This document shows, piece after piece, positions 23,301 through 37,199 of a stretch of 64,000 bases of DNA. This stretch comes from Echinostoma caproni. Taxonomy: Eukaryota > Platyhelminthes > Trematoda > Plagiorchiida > Echinostomatidae. A program made the translations under genes and the position numbers. The notes beneath the pieces are model-generated. The model saw nothing but the letters and a program-made list of their open reading frames with translations, was not told where the DNA came from and did not search any database. Positions within the stretch are counted from its first letter, which is position 1. Every line of letters starts with the position of its first letter. The DNA is taken from positions 6,159 through 70,158 of the forward strand of contig UZAN01040282.1 in NCBI GenBank assembly GCA_900618425.1, read 5' to 3'.

Positions 23301-26300
23301 GTTTTGAAATCTCATATTTCTTTCACCATGTGATGATCTTTTTGCTCATCTAAATTTACTTTTAGCGAATCTGACTTTACTCCTCGATGGTTTGCATTTC
23401 CCGGGGCACCCTCAATTAAAATGATATGTGACCTTAAACATGTGACTTCATAAGAAAATGCACACTGTTTTTACTTTCCACTCGATTGGGGGCAAGGTTG
23501 CTTGCTACTCGTCTATCTGGTACTAACCAAATGCCAACGGAATTGGGGCCTTCAAGCAAATTTATGGGGTTCGTTGGAACGTACTAATGGGAATTGGTCG
23601 TACCAGATTTGTGTTTGTCTAACGTTCTTTTATTTGTCGAGAGTCACCCCCTCCTCTCGTATTTCTTATCTATCTCCGCCCGGCTGGCGCGACTGGCGCG
23701 TCATTTGTGCCATCTCTGTCAGACCAATGTCTGACAGGCTAAAGTACACAGCGAACAGATCACCTGCTTTGGGGCTTGGCCTATACAATTGGGTACAGCT
23801 TTTTGGTGTACTGTGCTATTTCTATCTAAGCAGGACTTATTGATCGCAACCCACTATCCGAATGCGATTTTTCTCATCGAAATCAAGAATCTGTACAATT
23901 GCGGGACATGCGACCAGTTACATCCACGAAATAAATGGATATTATCATTGAGCTGTATGTTATGTGGTACGGTACTTTATTCCTTTTAAGGAATGAGGCA
24001 TTCAGACAAAATGGTCTGATGAAAGTCATGGCCTCTAACGAGTTTGATCAGTGACTGTATTTTCTTAATTAAAATAACCCAGATTCTTCGCATTCAGCTG
24101 TAACCTAAATCGATGAAAGAAAAGGAAAATTCATCACTTAAAGTGTACCTACAGGTGTGGAATAATACGAATCTTTGCAGACTTCAGGTCCGGAACAAGT
24201 CATGATCATCATGTACATATATATCAAACAAGGGAATAGACTTTATCCATTAATGTTTACTGAATGGGCCTTGCGGGGGAAACAAAAATGAGCCCCCGTT
24301 TTCGGCATCATTGATGAATGCAATAAACACATTTAGTCCTTTTAGGAAAAACCCGAGTTGGTATGTTACCAACTAACGAGGGTAAGTGTCAAATCTTTAT
24401 TCAAAGCGGTTTTCAGAAGTGTGACCTGAAAATTAGGTGTTTATTTGGTTCATTTGGCTTGCTAAGTCACAGGTCACAAACTACTTCCTTCAATTCACTG
24501 AGGAATGTCGAGAAGTTTGTGGACGGTTACCGTGAATTTATCTGCAGAATGTATGCGGTACATTTTTATTGAATGCAAATAACAAAACAAGTAAAACGTT
24601 GATGAGAATTGACTGTTTTTGACACCCAGAGACATCTTTCGCTCCAGAGTAGTCCGTTTTGGTTCTTGAAATTTCAAACTTGAAACCCACTTATGTATAA
24701 GCAGAAACCCTGTTTTAGTTCGGATATTTGTTTGTAAATTTCAAACTCGACTAAAACGTAGTAAGCTCCGTATGCAGATGTCAGAAATGGTTTTCACAGT
24801 ATATCATGATGATATCATGAAGAACTGGATCACAGTCTGATGCACATCACTAAAGGGTACTATTCTAATGCATTTATTGATAGTAAGTAAGTAAAAGGAG
24901 CACAAAAGCTATATAATGAATAATCGCTTCTTTTTATTGCATTATTTTGAAATCGTCGATTAGTGTTTGGGGAAGAATTAAATCAAACGTTTGTCGACGA
25001 TTTGGGCCAAAAAGAAAAGGAAGAAAGCAACGAACGGTGAAAACACCTGTGACCGAGATTGTCGAGGTCTAAAAACCGTAGTGGGAATAAGGTCGCTCGA
25101 TTTTGGACCCGATACTGATTTTTAACCGATGTATCTGTAGAAATTTAAATGTGACTCCTGATTGGACTGTAGGTTGTGGTCAATAAACAAGTGTTTCAAA
25201 GTGATGTTGCCAATCTTCTTTATATGGATTAGATGGAACTTTTTGAACAATTTCAAAAGTACCCTTATTATTCTGATGTGTTTTCTACAAAATCATCTTG
25301 TATACCATGTAGAGTTCTTGTGACTTCAGTTTATTTTCTGGGACACTTTTACCCAAGGTTCGAATGGGAAAAACGGCTAAAAGTAGTACACTTTAAGTGC
25401 GCCAAACAGGAATAAATAAAAGACTGTAATGATACGAATAAAGTGATTATTATGTGTAGAATTCATGTACATCCGATGCAGGCTGTTGAGATGTCAACGG
25501 CATGAGATTTGGTGAGATATATGCTGTTTCACCTTGTCTAGAAATCATTTGGGATTCTCGTTTTTGCATTCACTCTAGATAGCTAATTTAATGTATTTTT
25601 TCTGGTCTGGTGATGTTGCTGTCGGTGATTTTGCCCTCTTCGCTAGGTCTTTGTTTATTCCGCTAGATAGTATATTACTTCCTTACTGCTTGGCTTTTAG
25701 TAGCACTAACTCAGTACCGGTCTCAAAGAAAAAAGCTATCAAAGTAAATATCATGATTTTTCGTCATTGGATTTTGGTTGATTCATCAGTTGTGTTTTGT
25801 ACAAGTGCACTCAGAGTGATTATCATCTTAAAACGGCCTTATCTTCCTCGTAATTTGTAAACTGAAACCAAACGAAAGTGTCCGCTTTGACATTGTAATG
25901 GTACGGAGAAGATCTTCAATTTTGTTTTATTTGTACACTGCAAGTTTGGAAGTCATGATTTAGAGGATAGACAGATTTGTCTGTGAATAAAAATAAAGCT
26001 TCCCGATTGTAATCAATCTGTCTATTTGTAATCTCGTGCGAGACCTATCCAACCGGCTCCATTCGAGCAAACTTTTAATTCTCAACTTTGTTTGCATGCT
26101 TCTCACCCGTCGTGACACTTTTTTCTACGAGTGAAGTGCATCCACGGTTAAACGGAATACGTGCGCAATAATGCTGTCTCACTGAAGACTTTCGGAATTC
26201 AGTAAGATTGTTGAGCACACAAATCATATCGAAATGTATCCTTGATTTTATCAAAGGTTAACTCTGTTTCTTATGGGAGGCGACTAGCGAACTTGATTCA

Positions 26301-29300
26301 TTCATACATCCGCTAACAATTCAAGTGATTTAATGATTGGATGTTACGGGAAGCCGGTTCTCGTGTATCATGCTGTTTCATAAACTAAGAAGGATATCTA
26401 TTTATGTTCGGGACCAGACAATCCCACAATGTGCAATAATCAGCAATCATGCTAAAAATACAAAAGACAGCGGGGTTGCACAGCAAATTCAGCTGAGTAA
26501 TTAGCCAGTCTTTCACAGTATCTCGAGTTGGCATTCAGCACAGCAGAGTAAGAAAACCATTCTCACTTTGTCCGACATTATCACGGTATATTTGTTGTCC
26601 TAGCAGAGCGAACGAATTTCGGTTTAAAAAGGCCACATAGTGAATATTCTTTGCTAGTCAGTTCATTTACAGTAAATACTGTACGCAAGCGACCAGGAGT
26701 AATTATTCATTTCATCTGTCAGTCTATTCAGTGACCGCCTCGCAAACCCAGGACCACCGAACGAGTGATAAATAGAGCCTCAATGGACATGGTTCATCTG
26801 ATTCCAGTTTCGGTTATTTCATGAGTGAAAAGCCAAGCTAGACAGTTGAGGCAAATCATTAAATTCCATTCGGTAGATAAACAAGCCTCTGTAGGTAGTT
26901 ATTACACATCTGTCCGAAATTTAGTGGTCTATGTGACAAGCAGATTTCAATCGCCATTTTTATATTCCATGTTTGTTATTTCACTTACTGCCAGGACAAC
27001 TCTCGGTAAAAAAAACATTGTTATTTCATTTTGTGTGTGGTGTTGTGTTCGATAAAAATCGATTGCTGGGTTGTGATAAACAAACATGTCGGTTGATTGA
27101 AACAGACGCGAGGAAACCTATCGTGCACTGAAACAGACAGAAGAAAGTGCGAAGAAAGTGCAGGTGCACTATTGTCCCCATTAAACACAACTGACCAATA
27201 GCTATTGAAAGGAATAGTGCTCAGGTTTGTCCTCGAAGGGATTTTTACTGACAAATATGAAACTGGATTTTTTTCCATAATTCATATGAAATTTGTCGAA
27301 TCGTAGAGAGGAGTTTCTATAAAGTCCCGGAGGAAGGAAGAAGTCATTCGGTCATTTGGAAAACTTTTCTGAAATTGTAATCATGTAACATATCTTTTTA
27401 CCATGCACCTTATAATCGTTTATTTGTTTTTTTTACTTTAGCTTCTTTTTATTGAAAAAAATGGTTATTAAACAATAAAAAGGCTGCGATCAATGAAAAG
27501 GTTATCTGTGATTAAGCACAAGTAGTAGGTTTGTTTTTTCAACCCAAAAACCGTTTTTTCTCATTGGTTAGATTGATGCACGTTATGAAAATTCATCTTT
27601 TGAAATTTTCAGGAGTTACGAGACGCAAGTCTCAGCTTGTACCAGCTCACTTTTGATTCACATTTATTACAATTTATTTGTTTTTTGATCGAACTGCATG
27701 CAGCCTTGGGTAAGTCCTTTACCTTGATTGATTAACAGCACAACTGAAATCATTTCAAGTTTTTCCACGCCCATCATGCCCCCTAGCGATTGTAGTCCTC
27801 CGGACTAGATAGGTTTATTTGATAAAAAGGTGATGGACTGAGTATTCACTGTATTAAAGAAAACGGATAGTACCCAGTGAAACTGCAAAGTTATTATTAT
27901 ACCACGCACCCTCTTATCATGAATAATAGAATAAATGAATCCTACAGCATCAAGATCCTAGGTTTCAGTAATGAGAACCAGCAATCTGGAGTACGCTTAA
28001 AGACCAGGTTGCACAACGGCCACTCTGTTTTCTTTACGCAGTTGGCTCTGCGGCCACATCCAAATACATACACCTGAACAGATTTAGCGTTACACTGGCA
28101 GTTCATTTAATTTCTCTTTTTTACGAGTTATCCAATTGTATGACACGACACTCGGGTCAACTCGCGTCCAAAAAATACCAATATAGAATCTTCTACTGAG
28201 TATTTGCCGATAACGTGACATGGCGTTTAAGGTCGTTCATGAGAGGTCAAACACAAGGTAGCTAAAATTTGTGGAAGCAGTTGAGGACAGTCAATGGTAT
28301 CTCCATCACACCACACCCCAATTGAAAGAAAAATATCTTGCCCATTTGCTTCGCTCCAGACAATAATTCACATCATTTGTTTGTATGTTGGGACAAGTAA
28401 AAGCTGTTGAAAAATTGCAGTTTACTGGATACTTACCTCAGTGTAGTTGCAATAGATTGTGCAATATTATCCTCTCTTCTCAGTTGTNAAATGTCGGAGC
28501 ACAGGGAGAACTTGACAGAACGCAAGCATGCACAGAGGGCGCCAGCAGTGCTAGCTGGCTGTCAAACCTCATTCTCTAACTGTCAAATCTCAAGCTAAAT
28601 TTACATTTTGTGTAAGTACACAGTCACAAAGTCTGTTATTTAGAATGGAACAAGTATTGGGGTGAAACCGTTTTCCTTATGAACTAGTTTTAATCACATT
28701 CTGAATCATTCAGTGGATGAAAAACGTTCTCCGAAATGAAGAATGAGATTTTTGTGAATCCCATAAAATTCTATTTAGATGTTCTATGTTTTATCCTATC
28801 CTCTGACTGTCAATACTTCAACATAATGAAACATGACCTGATTGCTTTGTAAAATGTTACCTATAGAAACCAAAACCCCCACTGATTACAACATTTTTGG
28901 ACAACACTGCGCTATTCAATATGCAACACATAATAAGACAATTTTACTTCTTTTCTCTACTACTACTTTTCTCTGTAAAGTCCTAGTCCTATTTGACTGG
29001 GATTTATTGAAGTTGAAGATCAGCTTTTAAAATAGCGTTTCTGTGGATCGTTCAAATAAAACCTACAAATGGATTAATATTAAATATGACATCACATATT
29101 AATATTACAAAAACTGAGCAATGTCGTAGTAATGAAGGTGCATTAGATTTGTCTACCTTCTATTCCATTTTTTTAGTACAGACTTATAAATACAATGTTC
29201 ATGGAGCCAATTCGTGATACAAAGATAACGGCGTTTTTTCCAGAGGTTCTGTGTTTAGGATACATTCGTCATATTCAGAACAGAGTAAACTTGATATTAA

Positions 29301-29510
29301 TTTTGAAGTTCAAGGAAGGATTTGATGGATTTTCAGAGCTCGTTAAGATACAAAACAAACCGACTGATTCCAGTTGGGACGGACATCGTTCCGTTTGTTC
29401 GGCTAAGAATCCTTCAATCTGAGGCGTTAGAAAGCATATACTGTCTTTCTTGATTGCTCCAGGTTCAAATGGACTGATCGACTATCCCTGAACACGGTAC
29501 TTGAATAAAA
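23301..29510. other. Unassigned gene-poor stretch
   Basis: About 6 kb without a recognised gene. A GC-richer patch lies at 23.5-23.8 kb and a single ambiguous base at 28488. A GC-rich block at about 28500-28565 has a repeat-like look but no second copy in this window. Confidence 0.55.
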
Positions 29511-29514
29511 TTAG

Positions 29515-29625
29515 ACGCGTTGTTCGGAGTAAGCTGCTCCGTACAAAAGTAACGTAAACGCCTTCCATGCTAACACTTCGGAGTTCAAATCCCGGATAAG
29601 GGTGGATAGATTTGTGTTACCGATG
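29515..29625 (+). repeat. Weak tRNA-like (B-box) segment
   Basis: GAGTTCAAATCCCGG at about 29581-29595 resembles a Pol III B box (GGTTCRANTCC). No convincing A box precedes it. Possibly an eroded SINE head. Confidence 0.22.
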
Positions 29626-31370
29626 AACTCAAACTAGAGCAAGCGTTAAGTTTACTTAAAAACACAATAGTTGAGAATTAAATTCACTTTTAAAAAAATA
29701 AAACATGTTAACTTGTTCACCAACAAGGCATTTTTTGTTCACCAATCAACGATCATTTGCATTTGAAAATTATTAAAATTATTGACATTAGACTGTGCTC
29801 CCCGAAGACTGTTTGAAAATCAGTAGAATTATAGGAATTTACCTCTTATAGTCGAACATTTGGTAAAACCGTATTTATCAAAAAAACATCACACTGACCG
29901 AAAAAGACAGGATGAAGTCTACCAGCCTAAGATCACCTAATAGCACCCAGTTTGTAAAATGTTAAAAAGAACTAAAAAATTGAAAGGTTTAGACAAGTGT
30001 GATCTCACAGTTATTCTAAAACTTGGGTGCCATATTGGACGACGAAACTTTGCAGTTAATCATCGGTTTGGGAAGCTTGCAGCGCATGAGAATCAAGTTC
30101 ATGATTTCATTAACACTAATTGAGCTCAACATAACTAAAGCAGCACTTGGTACTCGCCCGGGTATCTACGCCCTCTTCTTCTTTCAGCGCAAATTCTTGA
30201 GGGACGTATCCTTTTTCGGAATTCCGAAACTGTACAAATTGTTTTTCTTTGTTCAATATGTATTCTTACAAGTAGTTTTACTCAAGTGAAATCATTCTAC
30301 AGAATAGATTTTTTAAGTTCTTTAGGTTCGTCGGAAGACGGCTGTTAAAACAGTGAAAAAACTGTAAAACGTTCAAAGGTATGGCCCAAAAATTATTCAG
30401 CGAAAATTTTACAGTACCTAAACCCTTAGTGGAAATATACCAAAACATCAACCTTTTCCCTGAATAGAAATGCATCAAAGGTCACTGGTGAAATTCAGTT
30501 AAAAACCAAAAAAAATTTAACACAGTGCAAAAGTTTATTTTTTAGTTGTGCTGTACCCCAGTATCTCTGGTTTTAGATTTATCACTCTGTGTTCAACTTG
30601 GCAAATCGATTTTCCCCACGCCTGCTATCCGTCCCTTAGCATCGATTCTCTGTATTTCCCCCTTTTCTCACTGTCTTCCTTTCTTGGATACCCTGTGCAC
30701 ATTAGTCACAAATAAATCAAGCCAGATGTTTGCTTAGCACAGCTGTCATCTTGGCTTTGCTAAACGTTCCGATCCGCAGAAGCATGTGATAGAAACATTT
30801 GTCCGAAACATTCGGTGAACACATTTCCTTTCCGACAGGTTGGGTAGGATAGGGTAGGTTTTACAAAACGTTTCTTTATCACTTGGAATCAAGATTCTTT
30901 CGTTATATTTGACCCACTATTAGCTCCATTTCAATTCTGATTGTCAAGAAGCCGATTTTGACTGACTAAACATCTTTGACACCTACCGGCAATGTATGTT
31001 TGCGATGGAATATACCAGATCGACAGTCCATAAGTACAGAATGAAAAGTAACCATAGCACTATCAAATAAAGTTACCCAGTTAGCTTGTTCTTTCTTGGT
31101 TCTTATTTAAACGCAGTATTGATCGAAACTGATCACTCACCGCAACTAGATCAATAATGTTTTGAAAGGTTGCGCAACATAAGGTGTATACTGGATCAAC
31201 TTATTTCACTACTTAGATTTTTAATTTAAGCTTTTTTAAAACGTATTACTATAATATTTGCTATCATCATTCGAAGAGGAGGGTAGTCTGTACTCAGAGA
31301 AGGTGCTCAAACTATTCGAATCAGTATGTTATGTTTGGCCCACCGTTGGAGTCGTGGGTAGTATGGTTGT
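29626..31370. other. Unassigned stretch
   Basis: AT-rich; no gene or repeat recognised. Confidence 0.55.
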
Positions 31371-31374
31371 GTTT

Positions 31375-31560
31375 TGTATGTCAGCACCTTTGTTCTGTCC
31401 CCAGTTAGATCGATGGATCCACCCTGTTGATTGGACCAAACCAGGTCAAGCCCGGTGTCCATTGCTTCGTAGCTTTTCAGTTCCCGGTTTGCTGACTCCT
31501 TATAAGCTGAAATTCGATATTTATTCAAATCAACTCTTTCGTTGCCATCATGTGAATCGA
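31375..31560 (+). ncRNA. Copy C of hammerhead-bearing terminal repeat
   Basis: Aligns with copies A and B (37 kb) through a 'TCCCCAGTTAGATC' block, then CTGTTGA (31424-31430, one change from CTGATGA), a perfect stem II (GACC 31434-31437, GGTC 31444-31447), AAGC, a loop, and GCTTCGTAGC (31463-31472). AAGC pairs with GCTT as stem III, and the following CGTA matches the GTA-type cleavage position. The GAAA box has lost two bases, so activity is unlikely. An ORF on each strand across it is incidental. Confidence 0.5.
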
Positions 31561-34500
31561 TAAGTCAAATACATTTTGTTTGTCTAATGTGTGTACGACA
31601 TAAGAATCCCATACTTCAAATATCACCTTTCTCTGTGTGTATGGTTATCGGAAAAAAATCTTATTTTATTACTTCCTATATTTGTATTGCTGCTCTTGAA
31701 TAACTATTTTCTTGCCACAAATATTTAAATCACATCCCATGCCCTATTATGAATGAATGTCAATCGTGATTCGGTCCATGGGCATTCAGTTTGTTTTTTG
31801 AGATCCCATTTTTTTTTCAGGTTGGAGGTTTCGGTCATCTTTAAGGGTTACAACATTAAAAGCAAGACTTCCTAAAATGTATTGTACTGCATTCATATTA
31901 CCTAAATGTTTATCCAGAAATATTCGTTATTTCATCTTCATAGACATTGATAAAGCGACCCATTGTTGTTTCTTTTTTGAGTATAAAAGTGTACCATCAA
32001 TTTTTACGAAGAGGTCCATGGGGTTAAACAAAGGCTAATCGAGTAGTTACATCAAAATGCGGACGATGGATTATGGTGCTAGGATTGAATCCAAGACCTA
32101 CCCCATTTGATCGATTTCATTTTGATACTGTTAATTAGAGTAGAATTTTGATGGAAAACCAGTAGTTGCCTTATAAAGGTGAACTGATGTGATTGAACAG
32201 CTGTAATTTGCGAGTTGCAAACGATTTGCTTCGGAACCACACGGAATACAGATGAACTCATTATTTCCCACTGACGTTGATCTATTTTCTAACTGTCAGT
32301 GTTCAATCGATCGCAGAATATGGTACATAACAGGAGAAAGATTTGGCTTAAATTCGATCTCGAAGAAAGTCAGTCAGGCCACAACAATCTATTTATTGAT
32401 TTATAGATAAGGGAAAACCTACTAATGCGACATTTGTTTTAGTCAATCAGGAACACTAAATGTTTCCATAACTCTTCACAGGATTTCTCAACGAAAACGT
32501 GAGCGAAGCACTCAAATTTCATGGTACACACCTTAACGAGTTCTTTTTCGTGTTCATTTTACTTGAAAAAAATATAAATGTTGGGTTTATCTGATACACT
32601 GATTTAATCATTTTTTCACACACTCAAAACCTTATTTTTTTCAAAATAACGCAACCCTTCAATTAAAACAAATGCTGATTTCAATAAATCTACCGCAAAA
32701 ACATTCGATAGAGGGGACAAGCTAACTATCCAAAATCCGTCAACTGGTCATGTGTCTTTATTTGCGTAAATTTTTCAGCAGTATCCTATTCTACCTGAGA
32801 CAGAGCTGACTGGGTAGCCTAGGAGGTCCTAAAGAAGTCAGGATATGAACGATCAATAAGAACACAGAAATATCATCATCTGACGATTGAACAATGAGAA
32901 ACGAAAAGCGGTTTGATATTGGATTGTGAACATCCACTCGAAACTCAATCGTCCAGGAAACATTAGGCACTCTTGCACAGTCGCGTATCGTCCAAGTCAA
33001 CCTACTCCTACTTTATTGACGATACTTGTGCATTTGTTCATTGTTTTCAGCTCGAGTTAGATCAAAACAAAACCACCTTACTCTTACTCGCCAAATTTCC
33101 GATTAGGGGTACTAGACCCATGTATCACGTCTACCGTGGCCATCATACAAGTGGATTTTCCAATCTGAGTGAGAGCGAAAGATCTTCAACGAAATTCAAA
33201 ATTCCCGCAATAAATCAGTGATGTAACATTTCTACATTAGGTATTTCTTTCGTTGGGAGCAATCTTTTATTCTTAAGTTCCATTTTTTAATAATGAGAAA
33301 TCAGTAGCTAAACGAACTGAATTGATGTCAACTTAAATGGAAAATGTGACATTATTGGACCGTGTATGGGCTTTAAAAGTCTTCTATTAGGTTTTTATCT
33401 AATTTTCCAAAACTATTTGTTTAAGTCGATAATCTTATCTGTACGGAAAATAGTATCAGAGTGTTTATTTGACGCAACCGTGGACAGGCAGAGTTTCTCC
33501 GACCCACCTAATTTTCATGTTATGCTTCATCAATGTGAATCATGACGCCTGTAAATGTTGCCCTTCTTACTTACCGCCAAATGTTAAATTTTGTCTATAA
33601 CTTAAAACCTGAGAATACTGTCATCAACTCGAACTGCCCAAGTCTGCACAAGAATGTCATTCTGGCGAGCTGAGGAAATAATGGATAACGACAGTTTTTT
33701 CCCTTTTGTTCTGTTCCGTGGAATGCACGCAGATAGTTATAATTGAGAGTGACGCGCCATTGGGCCCAAAGCGCTCGAACCCATGGTGTCGTACCACGGG
33801 ATTTTAACGTGGACTGTTTACCGAGTGGGAAGAAAATGAGTTACAGAAAGGAGTATTCGCGCAGGAGGACTCCACCATTTGGTAAACATGTGGAAAATAT
33901 CCCTTTGGCAACACGCAAAGTACAAACATCTGACAATATTCATCGTATCTAGGACAAAATGTGATTGATTCTAGTTCTCATCAGACAGAAATACGTACTT
34001 TAGGGTTCCTTTGTGTGAATATTATACAGTCTAATCTGAATGCATCACAATGATATTTTGAGCATTTACTCAAGTTTCGGTATCCGGATAAACAGGCAGA
34101 TTGACTGATATTCAAAAAACGAACAAAGGCCAATTAGTTTTTAATTATTTTATTGAACTATTCTTTATTGTTGTGTATAGGTATATGAAATACCCGGTTT
34201 TCGGTGTTCAATCAGACCATAAGAACACAACTGTTAGCTCACCGGGTTCTTTTAGCAGTCTTATCTGAAATAGTTGGGTTGTTTTTCAAGCAGGACGTCC
34301 AGTTTAAAATAACACCTTAAAATTTGTCGCAAAAACCAGAACACTGTCGCGTCAATTTCTACTCCTGTTGTTTAGTATTACTAATCAGTGATGATAATGA
34401 GTATTTCACTCTGTTCATTAATATATCTAAGCTATTTTTGTTCAGCTCAGTGGTCAACAAATATATATTTTTATGTGCACCCTGGATGCATTAACTGCTG

Positions 34501-36230
34501 GTCGCCAAAATTGGTCATGAACCGCTTAAGCGAAGCAACACCTTACCATGTGATGGATACAAGAAGGCACTTGAATTGGTGACAGCAAATGTTTTGTCTA
34601 TTAGTTAGACCCGGTGATCAAGTGGATTAAACTCGGGGATGGTGATTTGATTCGGGGGTTTCCTAAACAACTGGTCGAACTTGTGAATGTTGCGGGCACA
34701 CAGACCATCCGGTATGTGGCTGTTCAGTACAATCAGTGGAGACTCCCAATCGTCCATGACCCGACCCGGTCCGAACAGGCACATCCGGACACGGTCATAA
34801 AACTTTGACGGGATCTCATCACATCACAAGCACTAGACACCAATCGTTAGAAGACCCTCGCGTATTCCTGTTTCATTTGATTAATATCAGACTAGTGATG
34901 ATTAATTCGAAGCCAAAAGTTTATCTGAATCCTCCGCTTGTTATCCGGTTAACACTATGTTCCCCTTGTGTGCACATGGTATTGGGCTTAATAAACTCGT
35001 TAAAGATAATAATAACATGTTTCCAGTCTTGAGGACAAAAATAAGTAATCAACATAATGTTAAAATCAATAGGCTGGTTGATAGTCCCAATTAGTATTAC
35101 ACAATGTACTTAAGTTTATCGTACCAAACAATCTACGCTTATGTCTACAGAAACCCGCCGTTTGTTCTAATCCCTCAAAATTAATGCTTCATTCTGCTAT
35201 GTGCAGTGATAGTTAGGTATATGTGATCATTTCGTGGTTATGCTGATCGATTGATCTGAACCTCTCAGTTCACAGACCAAATACAAGTAGTCGTGGTAGC
35301 GAACTGGAATCGTCATTATTCAATATCCGAGCCTAAGCGTTTTATATATAAAACATACAAAATGACTACTCGGAAGCAATCACTGTTCCTTTTGTCCTCA
35401 AAGGGAATATTGTTTGCTTTCATTTTTGTTGCATCACCTTCGCCATTTAGTTGGGTTTTCAGGTAAACAAGGCGTTCAGTTTGAAATTGCTGTTGCAGTT
35501 TTTATTTAAATTTCACAGAAATGATGTTGGATGAATAAAAACTTAGCGGTAACTTCTCAACTCATTTATAGTTTTTTATAGAGTTTGCAGTATACTTACT
35601 TAAAAACGTAACTTCAGACCAATAACTGGTTTCGATAATTTATAATCATTGCCAATGAAATTTCAACCAGTGTTGTAAGTTGAGAAGCATCGAATTATGT
35701 GGAGCAAATCACAGTGTATATATCACGTAATCAACTCTATACTCTTCAGTGATTTAACTTATGTCTTGTTGGCTGTGCGACTCAGTTGTGAATGATTGCT
35801 ATTATTGTGTGTGAACAGGCCTTTTCAAAGGGGAAGGGATTCTTCGAGACCCAAATAACCACCCTCGCGGTCACAAATGTACACAGATTGTGGCACAGTT
35901 TAAGTAACCAGCTCGCAGCCTCGGAACACCCAGGGTTTTATCTTCACATGTTGACTTTAACAGCGTAACAATGACTGAAGAAAATTTCACCGGAGATTGT
36001 GTCACTGTCCCGCGCACTGATTTCATCGATTAGGACTTCGTCCCTAACCTGAAACTCTGCGTCCAAAGCGATGTAGCAACACAACCTGCATCTCTATGGA
36101 AAACAGAAACATGTGAGAAACTTCGGAGAAACATTTGAACTGATTAAATTTTTAATTCCTTTTCGATTGTCTCCCAGATGGCAAGGTACCTGCAATTATG
36201 TTTGGATTATGAAAAAAATCCGCAACATTG
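31561..36230. other. Unassigned gene-poor stretch
   Basis: About 4.7 kb with no recognised gene. Short ORFs at 32.8-33.2, 33.7-33.95 and 34.4-35.0 kb lack family motifs. A GC-richer island at 34.6-34.8 kb holds a 64-codon ORF of unknown nature. Confidence 0.55.
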
Positions 36231-36231
36231 A

Positions 36232-36307
36232 TGGAATTGGACGACACGACTGGATGCCACCTACGCTTCCACACAGCGCACGTTCTACGAACTGAGCTAC
36301 GAGGCCA
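36232..36307 (-). repeat. tRNA-derived SINE head or tRNA pseudogene
   Basis: On the minus strand, GTGGCCTCGTAGCTCAGTTCG begins at 36307 (first 20 bases are the acceptor/D-arm region). TAGCTCAGTTCGTAGAACG is close to the canonical A box (TAGCTCAGTTGGTAGAGCG) and is followed by an anticodon-arm-like segment. The B box expected near 36240 is degraded, so a functional tRNA is excluded. It fits a SINE head or an old tRNA pseudogene. Confidence 0.5.
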
Positions 36308-36984
36308 CATCGATCGCACATTTTCATTAGCCATGCAACAGACGCTTACAGAAATCCCCAATTAGCAAAAGATCTGTTCAGAGTTCACGATCGGAATCTG
36401 CCGAACAACATTCGTGCAAATTCACAAATCTCAATAGATTTACACTGTGTCTAGAAGATTCAAAAATATCGTGGAGATTTGGATCAAACCGTCTTTACAT
36501 TCTGATATACCAATAACAATTCTTTCCTGGAAGAAAGATCAATTTTTTGAAGTTTTAATACAGCCCAGGGTCTAAAACACTGATCGTCGATAGTGCAATA
36601 TCGATACACATGTAAACAATTCGTTTCGACAAAGCTTGTTCTGTGGATTCTGATCCAAACTAGCTTTACAGTTGCGATACAATACTCACCTTTGGGAGGA
36701 ACAACAGTGATTTACCATACTAGATGCGGTTTGTCGACACAACCCCAGGTAGTAGTAAAAATTAAGCATAGAATATAAAAGCACAGAAAATCAACAGAAT
36801 AGTGTGCAAGTCATGCATACTGGTGTACCCAGTCATGAGTGCTGTAAGCAGATTTATGAATGAAAGTATGTTTCCACCATTCAATCACAATCTGCGAGAT
36901 AACTACATTTCGGAGCTTAATGGTGAAACTTATTTCGACAATCACAGATAATTAGTTTATTTCATATGGGAGGAATGGAGGTAT
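36308..36984. other. Unassigned stretch
   Basis: No gene recognised between the tRNA-like head and the hammerhead pair. Confidence 0.5.
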
Positions 36985-37195
36985 GAACCAGAAAGCTAGG
37001 AAGCAATGTACAGCTGTTTCGACCTGATTGTTTCTCATCAGCAGTGCGAATCTATCGACCCAACCGGGGGTCAAATATGGGACCAAACAAGCAAGCATAC
37101 CACCCACTGGGTCGCCGGGCAGTCGATTAGATCGCTTCTCATTTTGAATATAGACGATATAGCACGATTAAGCGTGTCGCGATCTTCGGAACACC
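36985..37195 (-). ncRNA. Copy A of hammerhead-bearing terminal repeat
   Basis: Read on the minus strand: CTGATGAG (37041-37034), a 13-nt interval that can keep only part of stem II, then GAAAC (37020-37016). Both hammerhead core boxes are intact at correct spacing. Next come AGC, the loop TGTACATT, and GCT (stem III), then TCCTAG. It aligns over about 200 nt, at roughly two thirds identity by eye, with copy B, which lies head to head on the other strand. Stem I pairing is poor, so catalytic competence is uncertain. Confidence 0.55.
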
Positions 37196-37199
37196 CTCG

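Noticed and set aside
24017..24055. CTGATGAAAGTC...ACGAG as a hammerhead core
   Set aside because: The GAAA box is absent and stem II is not convincing.
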